From Sinobacterium norvegicum (GTDB lineage Bacteria; Pseudomonadota; Gammaproteobacteria; Pseudomonadales; Sinobacteriaceae), in NCBI RefSeq assembly GCF_923077115.1, contig NZ_CAKLPX010000001.1:1302001-1366000 (forward strand): a DNA stretch of 64,000 bases, written 5' to 3'. Positions within the stretch are counted from its first letter, which is position 1. Each line of letters starts with the position of its first letter. Position numbers and translations under genes: made by a program. This document shows positions 53,558 to 62,149 of this stretch, piece after piece. The notes below the pieces were generated by a model, which worked only from the letters and a program-made list of their open reading frames with translations, had not been told where the DNA came from and made no database searches.

Positions 53558-54157
53558 ATGATGAACATTGCTATTATCACCTGTGAAGGTTTTAACGAAC
53601 TCGATTCCTTTATCGCCCTGGGTATTCTCAATCGGATGAAGAGTGCCGGCTGGCAGGTACAAATTACCTGCCCGACAGCCACCGTCACCTCGATGAACGG
53701 CGTCACCATCGAGGCACAACAGCCACTCGAATTCGCTAACAGTGCCGATGTGGTGTTGTTCGGCAGCGGTATTTACACCCGCGATATCGTCGTCGATAGC
53801 AGCATCCTCGACCGTCTCAAGCTTGACCCATCCAAACAGCTTATCGGTGCCCAATGCTCCGGCACCCTATTAATGGCCAAACTCGGCCTGCTCAATAACA
53901 CCCCGGCCTGTACCGACCTCACCACCAAGCCCTGGGTGATCGACGCCGGCGTCGAGGTGTTAAACCAAGCCTTTGTCGCCAACGGCAACATTGCCACCGC
54001 AGGCGGCTGCATGGCATCACAATACCTCGCCACCTGGGTCATCGCTAAACTGGCGGGCACCAGCGCCGCCGAACAAGCGATTCACTATGTGGCACCGGTG
54101 GGAGAAAAAGACACCACCGTCGGTCGCAGCCTGGCAGTTATTAAAAGCTATATTTAA
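53558..54157 (+). CDS. DJ-1/PfpI-family protein
   Basis: 199 residues. Nucleophile elbow GAQCSGTLLMAKLG with C100, and the conserved Glu in CEGFNELD. GATase1-like DJ-1 fold; lacks an AraC-type DNA-binding tail. Members act as glyoxalases, isonitrile hydratases or redox sensors; the sequence does not decide. ATGATG at 53558/53561 leaves the exact start open. Confidence 0.85.
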   Translation: MMNIAIITCEGFNELDSFIALGILNRMKSAGWQVQITCPTATVTSMNGVTIEAQQPLEFANSADVVLFGSGIYTRDIVVDSSILDRLKLDPSKQLIGAQCSGTLLMAKLGLLNNTPACTDLTTKPWVIDAGVEVLNQAFVANGNIATAGGCMASQYLATWVIAKLAGTSAAEQAIHYVAPVGEKDTTVGRSLAVIKSYI

Positions 54158-54252
54158 TCAACTCAGTTGGTGTTCTCTCCGCCAGCCAATTAATCATAAC
54201 TAGGCTAGTCTGCTGGGTAAGCTATTTTCATCATTCAGCCTTCGAGGGTTCC

Positions 54253-55452
54253 ATGGAAGAAATCACCATTAAAGGATTTGTCTCCTTTACCATTGCTATT
54301 ATATTGCTGTTTGTCGGCAAACACGCCACCCAGCGTTTCGCCACATTGCGCAAATACAGTATTCCCGAGCCAGTCATCGGCGGTTTCTTATGCGCCTCCG
54401 TGGTGGCTGTGTTGTATTATATTTTCGATAAACAGGTGACCTTCAATTTAGAAGTACGCGATATTTTGCTGCTTTATTTCTTCGCCGGCATAGGCCTCAA
54501 CGCCGATTTTAAAACCTTAATTTCCGGCGGCAAACCGCTGCTTATTCTCACCCTGATGGCCGTGGTGTATATCGTATTGCAAAACTTTGTCGGTATCGGT
54601 GTCGCCACCGCCTTCGGCATGGAGCCGCTGATGGGCATGATGTCGGGCTCTATTTCGTTAATCGGCGGCGTCGGTACCACCGTCGCCTGGGCACCTATCT
54701 TTGATGAGATGGGTATCAGTGGCGCCTCTGAAATCGGTATTGCCAGCAATACTATCGGCCTACTCGCCGCCTGTTTAATCGGTGGCCCAGTCGCCAACTA
54801 TCTGATCAAACGCGACAACTTAGCCACCGGCAGTCACGAGGCACTCGACATCGGCATACAACATAATACCGAGGCGAAACTCGACTATTTTGGTGTGCTA
54901 CACGCTTGGTTGATACTCAATGTCTGCATAATATTTGGTTACGGTCTGGATATGATTATCGCCGAAACCGGACTTAAATTACCGATGTTTGTCTCTTGTT
55001 TGATCGTCGGTATTATTATCGGCAATTTAAAAATATATGTGCTCAAACGCGAATTTAACGAAAACTCACAGCAGGGTTTAGGCATGATTTCAGACATCAG
55101 TCTGGGTATGTTTTTAACCATGGCGTTGATGGGTTTACAATTATGGCAACTGCAGAGCGCAATGGTCTTCCTCGCCTCGGTGATGACACTGCAGGCACTG
55201 TTATCAGTTATCTTTACCGTCTTCATCGTCTACCGCTTTATGGGCAGAGACTACGAGGCCGCCGTTATCAGCTCTGGCTTTGGCGGCATTACCCTGGGTT
55301 CAACCGCCACAGCCATCGTCAATATGACGGCGGTAACCCAACAGAATGGTGCCGCCCACCGCGCCTTCATCATCGTGCCACTGGTCTGCGGCTTCTTTAT
55401 TGATTTAGCCAATGCCATGATTATTAATTATTTTGTCGGCGCTATCGGTTGA
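54253..55452 (+). CDS. gltS: sodium/glutamate symporter
   Basis: 399 residues, about ten to twelve hydrophobic segments. Two inverted-repeat signature loops are visible: SGSISLIGGVGTTVAWAP and SSGFGGITLGSTATAIVNM, which form the substrate/Na sites of GltS. Imports glutamate with sodium. Monocistronic; convergent with the Bat operon tail. Confidence 0.94.
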   Translation: MEEITIKGFVSFTIAIILLFVGKHATQRFATLRKYSIPEPVIGGFLCASVVAVLYYIFDKQVTFNLEVRDILLLYFFAGIGLNADFKTLISGGKPLLILTLMAVVYIVLQNFVGIGVATAFGMEPLMGMMSGSISLIGGVGTTVAWAPIFDEMGISGASEIGIASNTIGLLAACLIGGPVANYLIKRDNLATGSHEALDIGIQHNTEAKLDYFGVLHAWLILNVCIIFGYGLDMIIAETGLKLPMFVSCLIVGIIIGNLKIYVLKREFNENSQQGLGMISDISLGMFLTMALMGLQLWQLQSAMVFLASVMTLQALLSVIFTVFIVYRFMGRDYEAAVISSGFGGITLGSTATAIVNMTAVTQQNGAAHRAFIIVPLVCGFFIDLANAMIINYFVGAIG

Positions 55453-55470
55453 GTGGCTATAGCGGAACAG

Positions 55471-55905
55471 CTAGTCCCTGTGCTGGCTGTCCAATTGCTG
55501 CAACTGCTCTGGGCTAATGCCGTAATCCTGCATCATTTTTTTCTTACTCAAGGCCTGTTCACGCTGCTGTAATGTCTCTCTGTCTCCGGCTCGAGTACTG
55601 GTCACCCAGCAGTCAACCCGCTGCACCGGCCCCTCCTCTGGGTCGATCACAAAGTTGGCAATCCCGAATTCGTCATAGACAGCAATAGAATCGATGGCCA
55701 CTGGCGCATTGTCTTTGCCATAGGCCACACAGCGGGCCTTGGCCGGCTCCGGCAGGGTAATCTTGGCCACGTAGTGGAAATCGTCCATACGCTGAATAGA
55801 TTCTCCACTGTAGCTCAGCGGTTGCTGCAGGTTTTCGGCAGCAGCTGTTATCGCGGTAAAAAATGCACTTAGGGCAAGCACTACTGAGAATATTTTATTC
55901 ATCAC
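55471..55905 (-). CDS. secreted protein at the end of the Bat operon, hypothetical
   Basis: 144 residues with a signal peptide (VVLALSAFFTAITAAA|EN). Mature part contains two Cys (AKARCVAYG and QRVDCWVTS) that may form a disulfide. No family recognised. Its ATG overlaps the batD stop by four bases, so it is translated with the Bat proteins and probably acts in the periplasm with them. Confidence 0.7.
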   Translation of the reverse strand: MMNKIFSVVLALSAFFTAITAAAENLQQPLSYSGESIQRMDDFHYVAKITLPEPAKARCVAYGKDNAPVAIDSIAVYDEFGIANFVIDPEEGPVQRVDCWVTSTRAGDRETLQQREQALSKKKMMQDYGISPEQLQQLDSQHRD

Positions 55906-57110
55906 ACACTCCTCCTGTTTTCAGGGTTTAACGGTTTTAAAGCATGAACATTGGCCACAGACTGAAACACTCCAGAGGCTAACTGCCGGGTAAGATTCCA
56001 CCGACCACTATCACTCATTGACGGCGGCAGAGGACTAAAATAGAGTCGCTTATTTAACGCTGATGTCGGTAATAAAAGTACACAAAAAATCAATAATAAC
56101 CACTGGTATTGATCAGTCTGAGAGAGGCTATAAAACCTTTTTTTCAGCCCAATATACTGTTCAAAAACCAACTGACGATAAGCAATCAGTAGTGCTGACA
56201 TTACCAATAAAGTGAGTACGGTGTATTTCTGTTTGCCCCAGCCATCAACCAAGCTCTGCCATAACAGATCCAGCTTCGCCTCCAGCCGCTGCCGCAGTGG
56301 CAGCGGCGGCGGCGGCGGGGCAGTAACAACAATAGGTTGTGCCGCGATATGGCTGATTTTCACTTTTTTCCTTTCGCTGTCCCACCAGTTTATCGATATT
56401 GCCGGCAGGGTATACTCACCGGCCTGTGAAAATCTAAAATGCCTCTCAATACTGCGACTACCGGTTACCACACCGCCGTAAAAATGACTGTCAGCCTCGG
56501 TTCGACCCTGTTGCACTTCAACTCCCTGTGGCGGCTGCGGCAGTACCGGTTCGGCCATTAAATAGCCCGGCATAGCCAGCGCCTTGATAGTCATGGTCTG
56601 AGACACACTGCTGCCGGCCAACACTTCGGCAGCCGTCGTCTGCTGCTCTAAAGTTAGTCCCGGAGTGACTATCATAGAGCCTGCCTCAGCCGGCAGCGGC
56701 TCGACCAGCAGAGTATAGGGAGATGTTTTCAGCGGTGTGCTGACACCGGCCGAACGCATGCTAAACGTCAATTCTGGAATCACAAATTCACCAGAGCTGG
56801 CGGCATAAAAGTCATATCGAATCCGGGCAGTGTGGTACTGCTGGTTATTGCGTAGCTGTTTAACATAGACCGGCTGAGCACTGGGTAATTCAATATACAC
56901 GTTAGGCAATGACAACACCGGTGGCTGAATGGCGCCGTAAATTTCTTCATCACTGTATATCGTCAACCACAGCGTCGCCTGTGATCTGGCACTAACCACC
57001 GGGCTCTGTGGCTGCCAATCGGCAAACAGCTGCCGCTCTTGGGCATAGGCGGCTGTCCCCGTCAACAGTGTCAGGGTGATTGTCACCAGCAATAAAAGTA
57101 ACTTATTCAT
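55902..57110 (-). CDS. batD: BatD-type aerotolerance protein
   Basis: 402 residues. Signal peptide (LLLLVTITLTLLTGTAAYAQ), periplasmic Ig-like beta repeats (TLWLTIYSDEEIYG; GEFVIPELTFSMRSAGV), then one C-terminal membrane helix (YTVLTLLVMSALLIAYRQL) and a cytoplasmic tail. Matches the oxygen-tolerance BatD family. Overlaps batB by 8 nt and the following small gene by 4 nt. Confidence 0.88.
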   Translation of the reverse strand: MNKLLLLLVTITLTLLTGTAAYAQERQLFADWQPQSPVVSARSQATLWLTIYSDEEIYGAIQPPVLSLPNVYIELPSAQPVYVKQLRNNQQYHTARIRYDFYAASSGEFVIPELTFSMRSAGVSTPLKTSPYTLLVEPLPAEAGSMIVTPGLTLEQQTTAAEVLAGSSVSQTMTIKALAMPGYLMAEPVLPQPPQGVEVQQGRTEADSHFYGGVVTGSRSIERHFRFSQAGEYTLPAISINWWDSERKKVKISHIAAQPIVVTAPPPPPLPLRQRLEAKLDLLWQSLVDGWGKQKYTVLTLLVMSALLIAYRQLVFEQYIGLKKRFYSLSQTDQYQWLLLIFCVLLLPTSALNKRLYFSPLPPSMSDSGRWNLTRQLASGVFQSVANVHALKPLNPENRRSV

Positions 57111-58674
57111 TGTCGGCCCCCTGTTGCGCCCCCGACTGGCGCTGTAGCTGCAGTGAAAACTTATTGCGTAAAAACACCTCTGGCCGAGACTTGACCTGCT
57201 CTAACCAAATCTTGGTCAGATGCTCATCGGCTATTAAATCCGCACTGTTAATCACCTCTTCTATGTCCTCGGACTGCTCCACCTCCATGTCCTCTTGCAG
57301 CGAAAGCACATGATCAGCCGTCATATCCTCTCCGGCGGTTCCCTGACCATCGGCACGCAGCGACATCAATTCGAACACCTCGGCTAAAACTGCCAAATTT
57401 TGCTGTGCCGCCTGGCTGTTCGGCTGCTGTTCCAGGCTGTGCTGAAACCACGTTTCGGCGCTGCGAAAACGCTGTAAATTTGCGTAGGCCAGGCCAATAT
57501 TAAGACTGCGTTGAGCGGACTCAGGCATTTTGTTCATCAGCGTCAACGCCCACTGCCACTGCCCGCTTTTTAACAGTGCCTGAGCCTTCCACTGTCGGTC
57601 TTCAAACAGCAGTGCCGCACAGCGATAATTACCCCGCTGATAATACCACTGGCCCTGCTGATCTGGGCTTAGCAAGACATTCATTAACAGGTGTCCACAC
57701 TGCTTTCTGTCGCCATTGGGCTGCGCCATTGCCGGTGCTGGTGCCGCGGCAGAGAGCAGCATTACCAGCGGCAGCAGCAGTGCCGAGCCCAGCCGCCAAT
57801 CGACACTCCAGCCACGGCGAAACCACAGCAGGGCAAGCGCAATGGCTACAAACACCAACCAGTAACCCGCCTCCTGCCACTGTATCGTTTCATCCGCGGG
57901 GTCAAAATAACTGTAGCTATTCAACCAGCGAACAACCTGCTGCACATCGCTGTCATCGCCGGTCATCTGCAAGGTCTTGACAGCCGAGGTGGACAGCCTT
58001 GGTTCAAAGCCAAATTTCCAAAACAATACCTGACTATTAGGTTGACGGTTAAAGTCGGCTAAGGCGCGCATATTAGCCCCGTCGAGGCTGTCGGAGACAA
58101 TCAGCAAACTACCGGCAACCACCTCAGGCTGCAGCTCCGGCCGAGCTAACAGCGCTGCCAAGTCCTTGCCCGCCCTGGGCACCAGGCCGGTGGATAAGCT
58201 GGACAGGTACAGCGATAACACCTCTCTGTCCACTGTCGGTGGCAACAGAAGATGGCTGCTGCCGGCATAGACCCAAACACCAACAGGGCCGTTTTGCTTT
58301 AAGGCCAACAGTTGCAACAATTTTAACTTGGCATTTTCCAAGCGATTTGGCGCGATATCATTGGCTGCCATAGTCGACGATAAGTCGACAACAATTGTTG
58401 TCGGCGTGCTGTCCACAGCCTGAGTATTGGGCTCGGGCTGCCAGCTGGGGCCGGCGGCAATAACAACCAACAACACTAGAAAAGCCAGCAACACAGCAGT
58501 GGGTGACAGCCGAGATCTCTGCCCTTGGCCGGTGCTAAAGTAGGCCAGCAAATGCGGCGCAATAATCTTGGCCAAGGCCTGTTTCGGCCGATTTTTGATC
58601 AACAGATAACAGGCAGTTAACAGCGGCATCAGCAATAACAACCACAGTGGGCGAATAAAATGTAATTCACTCAT
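57103..58674 (-). CDS. batB: BatB/BatC-type VWA-TPR membrane protein
   Basis: 523 residues. Two N-terminal helices (WLLLLMPLLTACYLLI; VLLAFLVLLVVIAAG), a von Willebrand A domain, a third helix (YWLVFVAIALALLWF), another hydrophobic stretch, then TPR repeats (RSLNIGLAYANLQRFRSAET; WFQHSLEQQPNSQAAQQNLA). The MIDAS motif D97-L-S99-S-T101 has Thr where BatA has Ser. Fuses the BatB VWA and BatC TPR parts. Overlaps batA by 8 nt. Confidence 0.87.
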   Translation of the reverse strand: MSELHFIRPLWLLLLMPLLTACYLLIKNRPKQALAKIIAPHLLAYFSTGQGQRSRLSPTAVLLAFLVLLVVIAAGPSWQPEPNTQAVDSTPTTIVVDLSSTMAANDIAPNRLENAKLKLLQLLALKQNGPVGVWVYAGSSHLLLPPTVDREVLSLYLSSLSTGLVPRAGKDLAALLARPELQPEVVAGSLLIVSDSLDGANMRALADFNRQPNSQVLFWKFGFEPRLSTSAVKTLQMTGDDSDVQQVVRWLNSYSYFDPADETIQWQEAGYWLVFVAIALALLWFRRGWSVDWRLGSALLLPLVMLLSAAAPAPAMAQPNGDRKQCGHLLMNVLLSPDQQGQWYYQRGNYRCAALLFEDRQWKAQALLKSGQWQWALTLMNKMPESAQRSLNIGLAYANLQRFRSAETWFQHSLEQQPNSQAAQQNLAVLAEVFELMSLRADGQGTAGEDMTADHVLSLQEDMEVEQSEDIEEVINSADLIADEHLTKIWLEQVKSRPEVFLRNKFSLQLQRQSGAQQGADNE

Positions 58675-59674
58675 CGATCACCTCCAGGCTTGGCCTTACA
58701 CGCCGCCGCAGCCACTGCACCAGCATGACCAGCAACAGACTCAACATCACCACCGTCAGGCAGACAATAATCGGATAGAAGTACAACGGCGTTTTCGGGG
58801 TGACCACATGACTGGAAAATAATTCTGGTTCGAGACGATCTATTTCATCGTAAACCCGGCGCATATCATCCGCGTTCATCGCGCTGAATACCTGGCCGCC
58901 AGTCAGCTCAGCTAACTCGGCCAGCATCTCCATATCCATTGCCTCCTCACCGACATTTTCAGGGTTACCGATGGCAATGGGATAAATAGTAATGTGCTTT
59001 TCACCGGCATGGCGGGCGGCATCCAACGGTGAAAATCGGCTACTGGTATCGCGGCCATCGGTCAGCAGCAATAATACTTTATGCTCAACCTTGCTGCCCT
59101 CAAAGTGGTTGACCGCCACCCCAATCGCATCGCCCAAGGCAGTGCCTGAGCCTGCCATACGCACATCCATCTCATTCAGCAGAGTCGACAACAGCGAATA
59201 GTCACTGGTGAACGGCGCCTGCAAATAGGCATCATCACCGAAGGCCACCAGGGCTATCCGATCGCTTTGACGGGTTTTTAAAAAGTCATCCAGTATCGTT
59301 TTTACCACATCGACTCGCCGTTGATTGCGGCCTAGGTCGTCCTCGAAGTCGCTGGCCTCCATCGAGCCGGATAGGTCGACGGCGGCAATCATTTGGCGAC
59401 CGCTTTGCTCGACGGTAAATGGCTGACCATAATACACCGGGTAACAGGCGGCGATGACCAGCGACACATAGCTCAACACCGCCAGTGTTTTTTGCCAAAC
59501 TCTACGCCGTAGAATAACCGCTGCGCTGCTGGGATGCTGGCCACTGAGCTCTAACAGTTTTTTAAAGCGGCTGTATTTTATCGCCTGCACCTGTGTTTTG
59601 TGGCTGGGTAAAAATACCATCAACACAGGCAACAACAGCAACAGCAGCATCCACGGGTGATCAAAGCGTATCAT
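58667..59674 (-). CDS. batA: BatA-type VWA membrane protein
   Basis: 335 residues. Helix at 9-22, then a helix before the VWA domain (VLSYVSLVIAACYPV). Intact MIDAS DLSGS (100-104) with LLLTDGRDTS; C-terminal helix (YPIIVCLTVVMLSLLLVMLV). Bat proteins form a membrane complex in the aerotolerance/envelope-stress operon regulated with a MoxR ATPase. Overlaps DUF4381 gene and batB, so tightly coupled. Confidence 0.9.
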   Translation of the reverse strand: MIRFDHPWMLLLLLLPVLMVFLPSHKTQVQAIKYSRFKKLLELSGQHPSSAAVILRRRVWQKTLAVLSYVSLVIAACYPVYYGQPFTVEQSGRQMIAAVDLSGSMEASDFEDDLGRNQRRVDVVKTILDDFLKTRQSDRIALVAFGDDAYLQAPFTSDYSLLSTLLNEMDVRMAGSGTALGDAIGVAVNHFEGSKVEHKVLLLLTDGRDTSSRFSPLDAARHAGEKHITIYPIAIGNPENVGEEAMDMEMLAELAELTGGQVFSAMNADDMRRVYDEIDRLEPELFSSHVVTPKTPLYFYPIIVCLTVVMLSLLLVMLVQWLRRRVRPSLEVIDE

Positions 59675-60171
59675 TGAAACTCCTTAAACCAAGCTTGCAA
59701 CTCTCGGACCTGGCGCTGACTCAGACTGTGGTTTTGTTGATAGGCAATGGATTCCAGCTGTTCACAGGTATGCTGCGACAGCGCCTGCCCCCCCTGCAGT
59801 GCCAGCAGTCGGGGGGGTAACTCAGCCATCGATACATGAGCCAATTTTTCCTCAGGCCAACGCTGTTGGCACAGCTGCTTAATCAGCAGCGGTAAATGCT
59901 GGTAACTCTTAGTCGCCAGCAACGTCTGACAGCGCTTTTGCGCCTGGCGAATATAACTCTGACGGCGGTAGTGGTGAATTTTTTTTGCCATGTAAAGCAA
60001 CACCAGAGCCGATATCCCGTAGGCCAGAACCGTCCAAAACGGCGTATTGGGCAGCCAACTAACAGGCTCTGGTTGATTGCCCCAGTGCAGTTTATTAAGC
60101 AGGTGCTGGGCGAAGTCTGTGACGCTGCCACTATTACTGTCAGCACTGGCAAAATAATACAGCCCCTTCAT
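59671..60171 (-). CDS. DUF4381 membrane protein of the Bat operon
   Basis: 166 residues: periplasmic N-part (PEPVSWLPNTPFWTVLAY), one membrane helix (ISALVLLYMAKKIHH), cytoplasmic helical part. Matches the DUF4381 protein regularly found between DUF58 and BatA genes. Four-base overlap with batA, three-base gap from DUF58 gene. Confidence 0.85.
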   Translation of the reverse strand: MKGLYYFASADSNSGSVTDFAQHLLNKLHWGNQPEPVSWLPNTPFWTVLAYGISALVLLYMAKKIHHYRRQSYIRQAQKRCQTLLATKSYQHLPLLIKQLCQQRWPEEKLAHVSMAELPPRLLALQGGQALSQHTCEQLESIAYQQNHSLSQRQVRELQAWFKEFQ

Positions 60172-60174
60172 ATT

Positions 60175-61107
60175 TTAAGCCCCCGCATTAATTTGCTGCT
60201 GCAATTGCTGCCAACAGTCTTGGTGAGTGGACAACATTAACAGCGCCAGGCCATTGTCAGAAAATGCCGACGCCAGTCGCTGTCCCTCGTCTGCTACAGC
60301 GCGGTGAAAACGCTTTCTCAACCCGTCTTGTAGCCGACTCAACGACAGCTGATAGCGGTTATCAGCCAGTAACAGCGACTGCGTCGGCAGCTGTTGCTCC
60401 AACGGGTCATAGACACAACAGCCCATCACACTGTTATGGCGGGATAATTGCGCCAGCAACAATGCCAATTTTTCGGCATCGACATCGATAAAGTCGCTGA
60501 CAATAACAACCAATCTGTCCCTGACTTTTTCGCCACAGAGTTTGCTCAGCGCCTCGATCATACCGTGTGGATAACTCTCTCCCTCGGTATTTGGCAACCG
60601 TTGGTTGGCATCGATAAGCTGCTCGATTAACAGCAACAAACCCTGCTGACCACGGCCACCAATCAATGGCTGCAGGCCGGTATCGGTAATAACCTGGCCG
60701 GCAATGCGGTCACCATCAAAGCGGGCGCGACCGGCAACAACGGCGGCAATCTCCGCTGCCAGCACCGCCTTGATACTGCCATCAGAGGCAAAGAACAGAC
60801 TCGAGCGCTGATCAATAATCAGGGTCAGCGTCTTATCTGTCTCGAGGGCAAACTCACGCAAATACATCTGCCCGGTACGTTGACTGACCCGCCAATCGAT
60901 ACAGCGAACATCATCGCCGGGGTGGTAGTGTCTGAGTTCGACAAAGTCCATACCACGACCGCGCTGACTGCTTTTATGCTTACCAGCCAGCATTGAACCC
61001 CTGCGGTAAGGAGGCCGTAGCTGTAAGCTGGCACCCTGTTTTGCCAGCATCAACATACGCTGGCGCTGGCAATAGAGGCGGCTGTCTTGGCTGAGCGGCA
61101 ACATCAC
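60175..61107 (-). CDS. DUF58 (VWA-like) protein of the MoxR-Bat operon
   Basis: 310 residues, soluble. Signature GRGMDFVELRHYHPGDDVRCIDWRVSQRTG (R-x-Y-x-x-G-D-x-x-R-x-I-D-W) and a VWA-like MIDAS region (TLTLIIDQRSSLFF) are typical. DUF58 proteins are clients of MoxR ATPases. Two nt between it and moxR. Confidence 0.9.
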   Translation of the reverse strand: MMLPLSQDSRLYCQRQRMLMLAKQGASLQLRPPYRRGSMLAGKHKSSQRGRGMDFVELRHYHPGDDVRCIDWRVSQRTGQMYLREFALETDKTLTLIIDQRSSLFFASDGSIKAVLAAEIAAVVAGRARFDGDRIAGQVITDTGLQPLIGGRGQQGLLLLIEQLIDANQRLPNTEGESYPHGMIEALSKLCGEKVRDRLVVIVSDFIDVDAEKLALLLAQLSRHNSVMGCCVYDPLEQQLPTQSLLLADNRYQLSLSRLQDGLRKRFHRAVADEGQRLASAFSDNGLALLMLSTHQDCWQQLQQQINAGA

Positions 61108-61109
61108 GA

Positions 61110-62084
61110 CTAAACCCAGGCGACGTGATCGACAATCGTGTCGATAATGTGATCGCTGCTGATGTTATTTCCTATAGCGGTATAGCTGCGGCTGATTCTG
61201 TGACGCAGCACCGGATGGATGACGCGGCGCACATCATCAGTATTGACAAAGTCTCTGCCGGCCAACCAGGCAGTGGCCCTGGCAGCCTTGTCGAGGGCAA
61301 TCGAGGCGCGGGGGCTGGCGCCCTGATCTATCCACTTGGATAGTTGTTGATGGTATTTTTGCGGCTTTCTGCTGGCATCGACCAGCGCGACAATATATTG
61401 ATCGACGGCGGCACTGACATGAATCGCTTCGATCTGACGCCGGGCCTGTAAAATATCAGCCATCGATATCACCGGCTGGCCGGCCTCAGCACGAGACTCT
61501 GCCCGCAGCATTTGCAGCATTAATATCTCTGATTCGATGCTCGGGTAGTCAATCAGCAGCTGCATCAAAAAACGGTCCATCTGAGCCTCGGGCAGCGGAT
61601 AAGTGCCCTCCTGCTCCACCGGGTTTTGGGTGGCTAAGACCATGAATAAATCCGGTAATGGGTAACTCTGGCCGGCGACTGAGACCTGAGCCTCGGCCAT
61701 CGCCTCCAGCAGTGCCGACTGTACCTTGGCCGGCGCGCGGTTGATTTCATCGGCCAACACAAAGTTGCTGAACACCGGCCCCCTGGTAAAACTCAGCTGC
61801 TGGCTTTCGCTGTTAAACATCTCGCTGCCGGTAATATCCGAGGGCAGCATATCTGGAGTAAATTGAATCCGTCTCAGCTGGGCATCAACACTGCTGGCCA
61901 TAGCGGATACCGCCCGGGTTTTTGCCAGCCCTGGCAGTCCCTGTATCAACACATGTCCCTCGGCCAACAGCGCAATAATCAACTGGTCGACCACGGCCTG
62001 TTGACCAATAATCGATTGATTGATGCTGTCTTTTAACGCCTTAATCAAGTCTTGCGGGGGGGGTGTCATCGTTGTTGTCTCCAT
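61110..62084 (-). CDS. moxR: MoxR-family AAA+ ATPase
   Basis: 324 residues from ATG 62084 (AGGAG six nucleotides upstream; 62099 is unsupported). Walker A GLPGLAKT (49-56), Walker B VLADEINRAP, sensor 1 ATQNP, Arg finger in LPEAQMDRF. Chaperone-like ATPase that activates VWA partners. First gene of moxR-DUF58-DUF4381-batA-batB-batD. Confidence 0.94.
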   Translation of the reverse strand: METTTMTPPPQDLIKALKDSINQSIIGQQAVVDQLIIALLAEGHVLIQGLPGLAKTRAVSAMASSVDAQLRRIQFTPDMLPSDITGSEMFNSESQQLSFTRGPVFSNFVLADEINRAPAKVQSALLEAMAEAQVSVAGQSYPLPDLFMVLATQNPVEQEGTYPLPEAQMDRFLMQLLIDYPSIESEILMLQMLRAESRAEAGQPVISMADILQARRQIEAIHVSAAVDQYIVALVDASRKPQKYHQQLSKWIDQGASPRASIALDKAARATAWLAGRDFVNTDDVRRVIHPVLRHRISRSYTAIGNNISSDHIIDTIVDHVAWV

Positions 62085-62100
62085 CGAAACTCCTGTCAAT

Positions 62101-62125
62101 ACCGGGTGGCGCTAAGCCACCCGGT
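62101..62125. other. perfect hairpin between sulfatase and moxR
   Basis: ACCGGGTGGC-GCTAA-GCCACCCGGT: 10-bp stem without mismatch, 5-nt loop, no T-run. Lies 16 nt before the moxR ATG (minus strand); may end or stabilise the sulfatase transcript or modulate read-through. Confidence 0.6.
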
Positions 62126-62149
62126 GTTGTTCATCCTCTAGTGCCGCAA

